Origin: Candidatus Sumerlaeota bacterium
GTDB taxonomy: Bacteria; CG03; SLGR01
Direction of reading: 5' to 3'
Length of the DNA stretch: 15,844 nucleotides
NCBI GenBank assembly: GCA_007136585.1
Contig: SLGR01000220.1
Span: forward strand, 1-15,844
Part shown: positions 6,037 through 14,023 of the stretch, one piece after another
Numbering within the stretch: position 1 is the stretch's first letter
How the letters are laid out: each line of letters starts with the position of its first letter
The notes under the pieces: model-generated
Database searches by the model: none
What the model saw: the letters and a program-made list of their open reading frames with translations, nothing else
What the model was told of the DNA's origin: nothing
Translations under genes and position numbers: made by a program

Positions 6037-7403
6037 TGAAGTACGTTTTATCTCTTCTCCTATCGGTAGCGCTTTTAGGTCTTTTCTGGGCAGCGGCAAA
6101 AGGCGTAAAGAGGGTATGCCCGGTATTAAAGAAACTTTTCATCCCCTGCGCGCTGATAGCCGGGCTGATAGCCCTTCCTTTTAACGCCCTGGGGATAATC
6201 CCTCCCGAAACCTCGGAGTTATGGTCATCCGTCCCGTCGCTCCTTATAAACGTGGTCTTTGCCTGCCTCTTCCTGGGAAAGACTATACTGGGCCCCAGGG
6301 AGACCTGGAGACTGGCCGGCCCGCAGGTCGTATTCGGACAGACCCTCGCCTGGGGGCAGTACGTTGTGGGTATTCTCCTTACCTGGCTGGTCCTTACCCC
6401 GCTTTTCGGGCTTCCTCCCCTGGCGGGAGCCCTCATAGAGATAAGTTTTGAAGGGGGTCACGGCACCGCGGCCGGGCTCGGCCCGGTCTTTGAGAACCTC
6501 GGGTTCGCCCAGGGAACCGACCTTGCCCTGGGCCTTGCGACAATAGGGATGGTGGCCGGACTGACCACAGGAATAATCCTGGTGAACTGGGCTCACCGAA
6601 GCGGGAAGACCCGGGTCCCGGCGAAGGATACAGTGGGCGCAGAACCCCCCGACCCGGTATCCCTTGACGACGAAGCCCACCCTCCTACCCCCCACTGGCT
6701 CGAGAGGCTGAGCATCGTATCTATTATCCTTCATACCGGACATATAGCGGTCTCAATACTTATAGGTCAGTTACTCCTGGACCTTCTGATACTCCTTGAA
6801 AGATCCACCTGGGGGCGGGACGGGTCCCTGGAGCTTATCTCAAGTATGCCGCTCTTCCCCCTTGCGATGATAGGAGGGGTCATAGTGCAGTTTGCCCTTA
6901 TGAAGTTAAAGGTTTCCAACCTGATAGACCGCCGGATAATAAACGCCTTCGGTACAGCCGCGCTGGATATCCTTATAGTAACAGCGGTGGCGACGATGTC
7001 CCTCGGCGTACTCGGAGAGTACGCGGTTCCGATGCTCCTTATAGCCCTCTGCGGGATAACCTGGAATATTCTTGCCTTCCTTTTTCTCGCCCCGAGACTC
7101 ATACCCCGGTACTGGTTCGAGCGGGGGATAGGGGATTACGGGCAGTCAATGGGGATGACCGCAACGGGGCTTCTGCTTATGAGGATAACAGACCCCGCCA
7201 ACTCCTCCCGGGCGCTGGAGAGTTTCGGGTACAAACAGCTTTTCTTCGAACCGGTAGTGGGGGGAGGGGTCTTTACGGCAAGTTCAATGATACTCATCAG
7301 CCAGCTCGGCCAGGGAGCGGTCCTTGCCTTTACATCCGCCGCGGCAGCGGGGTTTATCATTTTCGGGTTTATATCCTTCGGAAAGAAAAACGGATCCGGA
7401 TAA
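6036..7403 (+). CDS. gltS: GltS-type sodium/glutamate symporter
   Basis: A 455-residue inner-membrane protein, somewhat longer than E. coli GltS (about 400). It shows the two inverted-repeat signatures of the ESS (glutamate:Na+ symporter) family: EGGHGTAAGLGP at 139-150 and GIGDYGQSMGMTATGLLLMRITDP at 364-387. Both lie in glycine-rich re-entrant loops. About ten to twelve hydrophobic segments surround them, and a hydrophilic, proline-rich loop (about 187-222) separates the halves. Family members import glutamate with Na+. The substrate here is inferred from the family, and divergent homologues may carry another anion. The ATG is coupled to the GerMN stop by a one-base TGATG overlap and has no obvious ribosome site. 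The C-terminus ends in a short basic tail. Na+ coupling suggests a cell with a sodium gradient. Confidence 0.85.
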   Translation: MKYVLSLLLSVALLGLFWAAAKGVKRVCPVLKKLFIPCALIAGLIALPFNALGIIPPETSELWSSVPSLLINVVFACLFLGKTILGPRETWRLAGPQVVFGQTLAWGQYVVGILLTWLVLTPLFGLPPLAGALIEISFEGGHGTAAGLGPVFENLGFAQGTDLALGLATIGMVAGLTTGIILVNWAHRSGKTRVPAKDTVGAEPPDPVSLDDEAHPPTPHWLERLSIVSIILHTGHIAVSILIGQLLLDLLILLERSTWGRDGSLELISSMPLFPLAMIGGVIVQFALMKLKVSNLIDRRIINAFGTAALDILIVTAVATMSLGVLGEYAVPMLLIALCGITWNILAFLFLAPRLIPRYWFERGIGDYGQSMGMTATGLLLMRITDPANSSRALESFGYKQLFFEPVVGGGVFTASSMILISQLGQGAVLAFTSAAAAGFIIFGFISFGKKNGSG

Positions 7404-7422
7404 AAACCGGGGTTCCTCATTT

Positions 7423-9282
7423 ATGCTCCAGCTGAAGAACATTTCAAAGGCCTACGGCCCCCGGGAACTTTTTTCCGGTGTAAACTCTTCAATCAACCCG
7501 GGGGAGAAGATAGGGCTCACGGGAAGAAACGGAAGCGGCAAGAGCACCCTCTTTGATATAATAACCGGGAAGACCCCGCCCGATTCCGGGGAGGTCTCTT
7601 TCCCGGGCGGGTACGTGATAGGGTACCTCCGGCAGGAGCATATCTTCTCCGGAAGCGATATCGTTTCAGAGGCGGGTTCGGCCCTCCCTTCACGGGCCCG
7701 GCACGAGATCTGGAAAGCCCGGAAGATCCTTGCGGGCCTGGGGTTCTCCCCGGAGTCTTTCAGTAGCCCGCCCGGGACCCTCTCCGGGGGGATGCGGCTC
7801 CGCCTCAGCCTCGCAAAGGCCATACTCTCGGAACCGGACCTTCTCCTTCTTGACGAGCCCGGAAACTTCCTTGATATCCTCTCCCTGAGGTGGATCACCG
7901 GGTTTCTCCGTTCCTGGAAAGGGTCGCTTATGCTAATCTCTCACGACAGGGGGTTTATGGACAGTATCACAACGCATACAATGATGATACACAGGAAGAA
8001 AATCAGGAAGTTCTCAGGGGATACCGCAAAGGCCTTCGGACGGATACGGCAGGAGGAGGAGGTCCACGAGAAGACGCGGGTAAACTACGAGAAGAAAAAA
8101 GAACAGACCCTTGAGTATATAAACCGCTTCAGGGCGAAAGCCCGGCTGGCAAAATCGGTTCAGTCGGCTGTAAAGGCACTGGAGAAACAGGAGAAACTTG
8201 TAAAACTGGAAAAATTCAGGACCCTTGACTTTTCTTTCAGCGCCCTCCCCCTGGAGGCCCCGGCCGTAATGAGAGTAAACTCCGTATCCTTCTCCTATAA
8301 CCCGGATGAACCGCTAATAGAGAACTTCTCCCTTGAGATAGGTTCCAGGGACAGGGTATGCGTAACCGGCAGAAACGGCAGCGGCAAGACAACCCTTCTT
8401 AAGATACTCTCCGGAGAGATTAAACCTCGCTCCGGGGAGATAAAGACTCACCCTGAGGCCGTCATAGGAAGGTACCTTGAATCCGATACAGCCGCACTCA
8501 GGCCGGATAATACTGTCTTACGGGAGGTATCCTCCGGAGCCCGGATAACACAGCAGCAGGCCCGGGATATATGCGGGACGCTGATCTTTGAGGGGGATTC
8601 GGCGCTCAAGAGGATATCCGTCCTCTCGGGAGGGGAGAAAAGCAGGGTTCTCATAGGGAAGCTCCTTGCCCGCCCCTGCAACCTCCTTATACTCGATGAA
8701 CCCACATCGCACCTTGACCTTGAGTCCTGCGAGGCCCTCGCGGATGCCATAGAGAAGTTTGAGGGGGCTGTTCTGCTGGTCTCCCATAACGAAGGGCTTC
8801 TGGAGAGGGTCTCGAACCGCATGGTGATATTCTCCGGCAGCCGCATAAGGGTATTTGAGGGATCTTACAGTGATTTCCTTGAAAGAGAGGGGTGGGAGGA
8901 GGAGAGAGAAGAACCTTCCCCTTCCCCTTCCCCTTCCACCGCCCCGGACCGGAGCACCATCAGGCGCCTTCAGGCGGAGCTGCGCCAGGAGAGGTTCAGA
9001 AAACTCCGGCCCCTGGAGGATAAGACCGGGGAGTGCCAGGAAAAGATAGCCCTTCTTGAAGAGGAGAGAGACTCCAACACCCGGAACCTCATAGAGGCCT
9101 CGCGTAATGGAGACTCCGGTAAGATAGCGGAGCTTTCGGCAAGGGACAGTGAACTGTCCGGAAGGATAGACGAGTTATACATCCGCCTCCAAGAGCTCCT
9201 GGATGAACACGAAGAGCTCTCTTCCTCTTTTAATGACCGATTGAATGAGCTGGACCCGGAAGAAGAAAAAAGTAACCTTTGA
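7423..9282 (+). CDS. ABC-F family ATPase, Uup-like
   Basis: A 619-residue soluble protein with two ABC ATPase domains and no membrane segments, as in ABC-F proteins that act on the ribosome. Domain 1 has Walker A GRNGSGKST (34-42), signature LSGGM (120-124), Walker B LLLLDEP (140-146) and H-loop SHD (173-175). A basic helical linker (about 205-270, the P-site tRNA interaction motif region) follows. Domain 2 has Walker A GRNGSGKTT (316-324), LSGGE (401-405), LLILDEPTSHLD (421-432) and SHN (454-456). A (PS)4 linker (498-505) leads to a C-terminal coiled coil (512-610) like that of Uup. After Walker B, domain 1 reads GNFLD instead of the usual TNHLD. I start at the ATG at 7423, whose product begins MLQLKNISKAYG like a normal ABC domain. 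The ATG at 7324 would overlap gltS by 80 bases. No clear ribosome site. Subtype (Uup versus YdiF/resistance) is uncertain. Confidence 0.9.
   Translation: MLQLKNISKAYGPRELFSGVNSSINPGEKIGLTGRNGSGKSTLFDIITGKTPPDSGEVSFPGGYVIGYLRQEHIFSGSDIVSEAGSALPSRARHEIWKARKILAGLGFSPESFSSPPGTLSGGMRLRLSLAKAILSEPDLLLLDEPGNFLDILSLRWITGFLRSWKGSLMLISHDRGFMDSITTHTMMIHRKKIRKFSGDTAKAFGRIRQEEEVHEKTRVNYEKKKEQTLEYINRFRAKARLAKSVQSAVKALEKQEKLVKLEKFRTLDFSFSALPLEAPAVMRVNSVSFSYNPDEPLIENFSLEIGSRDRVCVTGRNGSGKTTLLKILSGEIKPRSGEIKTHPEAVIGRYLESDTAALRPDNTVLREVSSGARITQQQARDICGTLIFEGDSALKRISVLSGGEKSRVLIGKLLARPCNLLILDEPTSHLDLESCEALADAIEKFEGAVLLVSHNEGLLERVSNRMVIFSGSRIRVFEGSYSDFLEREGWEEEREEPSPSPSPSTAPDRSTIRRLQAELRQERFRKLRPLEDKTGECQEKIALLEEERDSNTRNLIEASRNGDSGKIAELSARDSELSGRIDELYIRLQELLDEHEELSSSFNDRLNELDPEEEKSNL
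8914..8937 (+). repeat. Tandem hexamer (CCTTCC) x4 inside the ABC-F gene
   Basis: Four perfect copies of CCTTCC in frame, encoding Pro-Ser four times between the second ATPase domain and the C-terminal coiled coil. A change in copy number would lengthen or shorten the linker by two residues per unit without breaking the frame. Confidence 0.9.
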
Positions 9283-9287
9283 GTGTT

Positions 9288-10028
9288 ATGGAAATTATTG
9301 TAACAGAAACCTACGAAGAGATGAGCATACGGGGAGCGGAGATCGTTTCTGACCTGATCAAAGAGAAAACTTCCTCCGGTTCGCAGTGCACCCTGGGCCT
9401 TGCCACCGGGTCCACTCCTCTCGGCCTCTACAGAAACCTTATCAGGATGAACAGGTCCGGGGTTATTGATTTTTCGGTGGTTAGAACATTCAACCTTGAC
9501 GAGTACCTCGGCCTGGACCCTTCGGATGAGAGGAGCTACCATTCTTTTATGCGGAAACACCTCTTTGACCACATCAATATCAGAGCGGAAAATATACATA
9601 TCCCGGAGGGGTGTTCCCCCGACCCCTTAAAGACCTGCCGGAAGTACGAAGAAACTATCCGGGAGGCGGGAGGGGTAGACCTTCAGCTCCTCGGGATGGG
9701 TGGAAACGGGCATATCGGGTTCAACGAACCCGGTTCGGGGTTTGATTCCCTGACCCGGGTTGTGGAGCTTGCCCCCCGCACTATAGAGGATAACTCAAGG
9801 TTCTTTGATTCACCGGAAGAGGTCCCTGAAAAAGCCGTGACAATGGGCATATCCACGATACTGCGGGCCCGCAGGATACTGTTTCTGGTAAACGGAGAAG
9901 CAAAGGCCCGGGCCCTTTCCGAAGCCCTATATGGACCTGTAACGGAAGAACTTCCGGCATCGGCGCTTCGGAACCATCCCCGCGTCACCCTTATCTGCGA
10001 CCGCCGGGCGATGCCCGGGGTAAGGTAA
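9288..10028 (+). CDS. nagB: Glucosamine-6-phosphate deaminase
   Basis: A 246-residue cytoplasmic enzyme that converts glucosamine 6-phosphate to fructose 6-phosphate and ammonia, feeding amino sugars from peptidoglycan or chitin recycling into glycolysis. Visible are the sugar-phosphate loop GLATGSTP (37-44), FNLDEYLGL with the catalytic Asp71, and LLGMGGNGHIGFNEPG with His142 and Glu147. The residue matching E. coli Asp141 is Asn140, as I recall for the short Bacillus subtilis-type NagB. Length also fits that type: it lacks the C-terminal extension of the 266-residue allosteric E. coli enzyme. I start at the ATG at 9288, which matches the usual family N-terminus. A TTG at 9279 overlapping the ABC-F stop would add three residues. 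It is last in the operon, with a five-base gap. No nagA or kinase is present in the window. Confidence 0.93.
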   Translation: MEIIVTETYEEMSIRGAEIVSDLIKEKTSSGSQCTLGLATGSTPLGLYRNLIRMNRSGVIDFSVVRTFNLDEYLGLDPSDERSYHSFMRKHLFDHINIRAENIHIPEGCSPDPLKTCRKYEETIREAGGVDLQLLGMGGNGHIGFNEPGSGFDSLTRVVELAPRTIEDNSRFFDSPEEVPEKAVTMGISTILRARRILFLVNGEAKARALSEALYGPVTEELPASALRNHPRVTLICDRRAMPGVR

Positions 10029-10036
10029 GTATTTAT

Positions 10037-10090
10037 TTGACAAGCACCCCGGTCACCTGTTAAACAGAAGCAGGAAAGTTCTGATATAAA
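10037..10090 (+). promoter_or_regulatory. Candidate promoter(s) for the tiny lipoprotein gene
   Basis: Two overlapping options are visible. A perfect -35 TTGACA (10037-10042) has only a weak -10 (TTAAAC, 10060-10065) 17 bases on. A strong extended -10, TGA TATAAA (10082-10090), has no clear -35, and would start transcription close to 10097, just before the ribosome site. The short palindrome CTGTTAAACAG (10057-10067) lies between them and could be an operator, which is speculative. Confidence 0.5.
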
Positions 10091-10098
10091 ATCTCACG

Positions 10099-10109
10099 AA
10101 AGGAGGTGA
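10099..10109 (+). promoter_or_regulatory. Perfect 11-base Shine-Dalgarno sequence
   Basis: AAAGGAGGTGA matches the full complement of the standard 16S rRNA 3' end, and its GGAGG core lies nine bases before the ATG at 10116. It fixes the start of the small lipoprotein. It is by far the strongest ribosome site in a window where most starts have none. Confidence 0.9.
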
Positions 10110-10115
10110 AGAACT

Positions 10116-10214
10116 ATGAAGAAAACTCTGATGATTCTCATGGCCGCGCTCTTTGCAGCCGGGATATCGCTGGGGTGCGCTGAACCCCTGGATGACCCGG
10201 GCGCGTGGGAATAG
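10116..10214 (+). CDS. Tiny lipoprotein, 32 residues to an in-frame TAG
   Basis: Starting at the ATG at 10116, the frame encodes MKK, a hydrophobic core and the lipobox S-L-G-C (18-21) followed by AEPLDDPGAWE, then TAG at 10212-10214. This is a textbook lipoprotein signal peptide with lipidated Cys21, but the mature part would have only 12 residues. The same frame continues after TAG for 23 codons to a TAA at 10284. That extension is acidic and proline-rich like the end of the first part, so the TAG probably interrupts a lipoprotein of about 56 codons. Size and lipobox recall entericidin-like small lipoproteins, but the sequence does not let me assign it. It has its own ribosome site and probable promoters, and it lies between nagB and two terminators. 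Confidence 0.7.
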   Translation: MKKTLMILMAALFAAGISLGCAEPLDDPGAWE

Positions 10215-10286
10215 GAAGAAGCTCCTGCGCCGCCGGAACCGGGTGAGTATGAACCGCCGGAACCTCCTGAGGGAGATCCGTGGTAA
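10215..10286 (+). other. In-frame acidic Pro-rich extension after the TAG
   Basis: Read in the frame of the tiny lipoprotein, these 23 codons give alternating Glu and Pro (EEAPAPPEPGEYEPPEP, then PEGDPW) and end at TAA. I see no ATG start or ribosome site immediately in front, so it is not an independent gene. It is either the lost 3' half of the lipoprotein gene, a readthrough tail, or evidence of a base error at 10212. Confidence 0.6.
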
Positions 10287-10321
10287 ATTAAAAAACACGC
10301 GGGGTGAGTTATTCAGCCCGC
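10284..10321 (-). terminator. Intrinsic terminator for the tamA-tamB transcript
   Basis: GCGGG (10299-10303) pairs with CCCGC (10317-10321), and TGA/TCA extends the stem around a five-base loop. Read on the minus strand, the stem is followed by a run of six Ts and more A/T (10296-10284). It lies about 58 bases past the tamB stop. Confidence 0.65.
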
Positions 10322-10334
10322 TTGACAGCGTACA

Positions 10335-10373
10335 GGTAGAAGACTCTCCGAAAGGGGGGCCTTCTACCGTTTT
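10335..10373 (+). terminator. Strong intrinsic terminator for the plus-strand transcripts
   Basis: GGTAGAAG (10335-10342) pairs perfectly with CTTCTACC (10361-10368). Inside, CTCTCC pairs with GGGGGG (with G-U pairs) around a GAAA tetraloop, and GTTTT follows. The arms flank one A/C mismatch. It ends just before the tamB stop codon, so the two convergent transcripts are insulated within about 90 bases. Confidence 0.8.
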
Positions 10374-10378
10374 ATATA

Positions 10379-13300
10379 TCAGTAACTGTAGCTCCAGAAA
10401 AGGTCCAGTCCCGAGGCGGTGCGGCTTCCAAAGACACTTCTTATATTAAACCGGTCGGTCAGACGGTACTCTAACCTGGTCCGGGGGCTCTCGTCCACTT
10501 CCGCGCGCCACTCGTACATCAGGAAAAGCCTGTCGGTGAGGTAGGTCCCGACCCCTATCCGCCCCTTCTCACCGGGGTCAATCTCTATAACGTCTGGAGC
10601 AAACTCGGGGCCCAGTATATCGGTTATCCCGCGTTCGGCGATACCCCTGAGCACCCCTGAGGCAACCCGGGGGAGAGCGGTCCCTTCCGGGGTGGTCAGG
10701 CGGGAAGCGGGTTTCCCGAATATGATATATGAGAGAACATCACTCTCGTCCATAGGCGGCACCGAGGAAAGGGTTATCCGGGGTTCCTCCAGAAACCCTT
10801 CTATGTTAAGGTAGGCCGTCACATCACCGATCCGCCTGTAGGTCCTTATCTCAAGCTCTGCTTCGGAAGGCGGCCCCCCGGTAAATACGAGTTCCCCGGA
10901 TTCCACCATAAGCCTTACCCCGTGGCGTTCAAAGGTCCCTCTTGCGAAACTGAGGGAACCCCGCGGGGCGGGTTCCCGGGCGGTTCCCCTCACCCTGATA
11001 TTGCCGCGTATCTCCGCATCGAGCCCCTCTCCCCTTACCCAGGTATTTCCTGGGATATTCACACCAAGGTCAAGTCTGAGCGGCACAGGCGGCTCAAGGC
11101 GAGGTTCTGCAACAGCCTCATCCTTGTCTATTATCTCTATCTCGCGGATCCTCTCCCTCCCGAGACGGGAAATGTATATCCCGGACTCTACAATGACAAG
11201 AGCTCCCGAGAGGAGCATATCATCCGCCGGGCCGCTTAAAGACATATCCCCGCTAAGGAGGCCGGTAAAACTCCTCAGGTTAACCGGCCGGAACCTGTTG
11301 AGCTCAAAATCCAGATCTGTCCGGGTTACACTGAACCCGTCCAGGTATATAAGGCCCCCGGCGGTTAATTTTCCGGCCGACTCCATCTCAAGGTTCTCAA
11401 GGACCACCCGGTTTTCCTTAAAAGCCGCCGAAACTTCAACCCTCCTGTACCTGATCCCTGCTGAGGGAACCCCGGCAGACCCCCTCCTTACGGAGAGTTT
11501 TCCTGAAAAGGTAGGAGCCATTATATCTCCTTCAACCCCGATGTCCAGGTCAAGGCGCCCCCTTACATCCTCAAGCGACTCTGTCAGGGCTTCCATAAGG
11601 GAAAGGTCAAAGTCGTCGGCCTTGAATCGGGCCCGGATTGGTCCGGTTTCAGGCGGAAACCTTAACTCTCCTCCGGGGCCGGTAAAACCAAGAGGTATCC
11701 CTCCTTCTCCCTCAAATACCCTGCGCCCGTCCTTTACCCCGGATAGAGTGAAGTCGAAGTCTCCGCCGGAAAGTTCAAAGGATCCGGAAATATCGTCAAA
11801 CCCGTAACCCGCTGCCTGCGCCCGGGAAACCCCGAACAGCCCTTCCGCTTCCGGGGCGGAGGCGGTGCCCGAGAGCTCAAAAAGAGCCGAAACCTTTCCC
11901 GAAACCGGGACCCCGGAACCCGAAAGGGCCAGGGCCCTCTCCAGCGCTATATCCTCTGCCTTAACCAGGAAATCGTTTTCCTGCTCAGGGCTGAGGGTGC
12001 CGGATATGCTTAAAAGGCCGCCCTCAGGTCCTCTAAGCCTGAACCCCTTAACTCCCAGCCCTTTCTCATCAAGGGTTATGAGGGCAGGCTCCTCAATATA
12101 GGCGGAAAGGTCCCGGAGACGGAGTACAAGTTTTCCGATCTCGGCAGAAAACGACAAGGGGTCTCCCGAAGCGGTAAACCGGGTTTCAAAACTCCTTTCT
12201 CCGGGGAACTCCGCAAAAACAGAAACTCCGGCGGAACCTTTACTTCCGTCAGCTTCAAAACTGATCCGCTCTATTTCCCTCCCGTATATCTTAATCTCAA
12301 AGGCCTCGGCCTTTACCACGGCTTCCGGAAAGAAGGCGGGGGATATCCTTCCCGAGACCGAGGCGGAAACTTCCCCGGCAGATATCCCGGACCAGTCGAG
12401 CTCCCTGCCTTCAAGTGATACTTCAACTTCGGGATCCTCGAAATCCCCTCTCATCTTACCTGAGAGAGAGACCTTACCGGAGCCCTCCACGCCGAAAAAC
12501 CCGGCAGCCTCTCCCACGCTCCCAGAGAGCTCAAAATCAATATCGGCTTCCGGAACCGCTCTCCCGGACCCCGTGAGCCGGAGCCCCATTGACCTCATAT
12601 CCAGGTGCTTAAACTCAACCACGCCGGATCTTCGGCTCAGTTCTGTCTCCAGGGAGTCAACCGGGTATCCCGCCGCCACTGAATCTTTAGCGGAGAGAAC
12701 GCCGCTTATATCATCCGGGGACCTGAAAAGAAACTCCGACGAAAAATTCAGACGGGTCTCCGCCCCGGCATAATCCGTAAGGTCCAGGTTTCTTCCGTAT
12801 ACCCTTCCCTTTACTTCCGGGTCTTTCTCCGACCCCATATACCGCCCTGCCTCGCCGGATACCTCAAACTCAAGGTATCCTTCCGGGGCTGAAATATCTC
12901 CCTCCAGTTTATTTATGAAGCTTTTCTCAATATCAGCGCGAAGGGATGCCTCGTATATACTGAAACTGCCGGCAACGGAATCCCTCAGGGACGCGGAAAC
13001 CTCAAGGGAGAGTTCCCCGGGGGTCAGGCCGCGCAGACGCCCGCCGGCTGCGCCTGTCAGGGACCCTTCCATATCCGGGAACGCCCGGTAGATATCCAGG
13101 TCTTCAAACTCCGTCTCAAAACTTATATCCGCCCGGGAAATATCCCCCGAGACCATTCCCTGGACCCGGGCCCTATCCGGGGAGAGAAGAAACTCAGCGC
13201 TAAACTCAGATAAACTTCCCTCTACCCCGATACGTCCGGAGACCTCCTCAAACGGAACCTCGACCCCGGCGACCCGTTTCAGATCACCGGCCTTAAGGCG

Positions 13301-14023
13301 GGTAATACCAAGTTCAATCCCGGCTTCCCCGGTATCCGGAGAGATCCTCCCGTCAACCTGTATGAGACTCTCTCCGCTCTCCACTCTAAGGTCTTTAAGG
13401 AAGAGTTTATCGGAAATTTCCGCCGACCCGGAGATATCAAGTTCCACGGGGTCTGCAAGGCTTATCCTGCTTATATCCAGGGCAGCGGTCTCATCCAGGG
13501 TGAGGGCGCAGGCTAGGGAACTTATGATAAGTTCTTCCGCCCCCTCAAGGGGAACCCCAAGTACCCGGGCCCCTTCTACGGAAATTCGCGGGAACCTCAG
13601 AGAAGGCAGACCGTTTCCGGGGGCGGCGGTTTCCTCAGGGTCCGGGGAAAGGGCCTCTCCCAGGGTTCTGTCTCCTTCCTCAAGACGGGCGGTTAAGCCC
13701 TCTACTTTTACACGGTCTATTACGGCGGGGCTTCCCAGAAGACGGGTGAGCGAATAGGATAGAGAGACTCTGGAGGCATATATAAACTCATCCCCGTCAA
13801 GTGAGATACTCACTTCCTCAAGGATAAGGGAGTTTATAAGGTTCCCCCGGAGGCGCCCTATAGATAAATCCCCCCTGATAGCCCCGGATACGCCCCTCTC
13901 GGCATAACCTGCTGCTGATCTTCTGAGAATATCCGTCCGGGAAAGAAGAAAGAGAAGTAGAACCGCTCCCAGGAAGAACGTAAAGAGATATTTAAAAACT
14001 CTCAGCAGTTTTTTATATAGCAT
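10379..14023 (-). CDS. tamB: TamB, inner-membrane-anchored bridge protein
   Basis: A 1214-residue protein with an N-terminal TM anchor (about 11-28) and a long beta-rich body with AsmA/TamB character: repeated strands with LxLSG, GRI, LEVSGEA and similar patterns. A C-terminal TamB (DUF490) domain covers roughly the last 340 residues. SDVLSYIIFGKPASRL (about 1094-1109) is the hallmark of that domain, and the protein ends in an aromatic strand, FWSYSY. Length is close to E. coli TamB (1259). Known family members form a hydrophobic groove spanning the periplasm and work with TamA in outer-membrane protein insertion or lipid transport. The ATG at 14023 overlaps the tamA stop by 11 bases, so the pair is co-translated. 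Only a weak AGGG precedes the start. Overall sequence divergence from characterised TamB is high, but the C-terminus and the tamA pairing make the call firm. Confidence 0.9.
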   Translation of the reverse strand: MLYKKLLRVFKYLFTFFLGAVLLLFLLSRTDILRRSAAGYAERGVSGAIRGDLSIGRLRGNLINSLILEEVSISLDGDEFIYASRVSLSYSLTRLLGSPAVIDRVKVEGLTARLEEGDRTLGEALSPDPEETAAPGNGLPSLRFPRISVEGARVLGVPLEGAEELIISSLACALTLDETAALDISRISLADPVELDISGSAEISDKLFLKDLRVESGESLIQVDGRISPDTGEAGIELGITRLKAGDLKRVAGVEVPFEEVSGRIGVEGSLSEFSAEFLLSPDRARVQGMVSGDISRADISFETEFEDLDIYRAFPDMEGSLTGAAGGRLRGLTPGELSLEVSASLRDSVAGSFSIYEASLRADIEKSFINKLEGDISAPEGYLEFEVSGEAGRYMGSEKDPEVKGRVYGRNLDLTDYAGAETRLNFSSEFLFRSPDDISGVLSAKDSVAAGYPVDSLETELSRRSGVVEFKHLDMRSMGLRLTGSGRAVPEADIDFELSGSVGEAAGFFGVEGSGKVSLSGKMRGDFEDPEVEVSLEGRELDWSGISAGEVSASVSGRISPAFFPEAVVKAEAFEIKIYGREIERISFEADGSKGSAGVSVFAEFPGERSFETRFTASGDPLSFSAEIGKLVLRLRDLSAYIEEPALITLDEKGLGVKGFRLRGPEGGLLSISGTLSPEQENDFLVKAEDIALERALALSGSGVPVSGKVSALFELSGTASAPEAEGLFGVSRAQAAGYGFDDISGSFELSGGDFDFTLSGVKDGRRVFEGEGGIPLGFTGPGGELRFPPETGPIRARFKADDFDLSLMEALTESLEDVRGRLDLDIGVEGDIMAPTFSGKLSVRRGSAGVPSAGIRYRRVEVSAAFKENRVVLENLEMESAGKLTAGGLIYLDGFSVTRTDLDFELNRFRPVNLRSFTGLLSGDMSLSGPADDMLLSGALVIVESGIYISRLGRERIREIEIIDKDEAVAEPRLEPPVPLRLDLGVNIPGNTWVRGEGLDAEIRGNIRVRGTAREPAPRGSLSFARGTFERHGVRLMVESGELVFTGGPPSEAELEIRTYRRIGDVTAYLNIEGFLEEPRITLSSVPPMDESDVLSYIIFGKPASRLTTPEGTALPRVASGVLRGIAERGITDILGPEFAPDVIEIDPGEKGRIGVGTYLTDRLFLMYEWRAEVDESPRTRLEYRLTDRFNIRSVFGSRTASGLDLFWSYSY

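Noticed and set aside
5825-6436. 203-codon minus-strand open frame across the GerMN and gltS junction
   Set aside because: It spans the boundary of two well-supported plus-strand genes and has no domain or ribosome site.
10153-10449. 98-codon plus-strand frame over the lipoprotein, both terminators and the tamB 3' end
   Set aside because: It crosses two terminators and is Arg-rich, without a ribosome site. The lipoprotein frame with the perfect Shine-Dalgarno site is far better supported.
11001-11807. 268-codon plus-strand open frame opposite tamB
   Set aside because: Ser/Arg/Pro-rich translation typical of the antisense of a Glu/Gly-rich gene. tamB is clearly real on the other strand.
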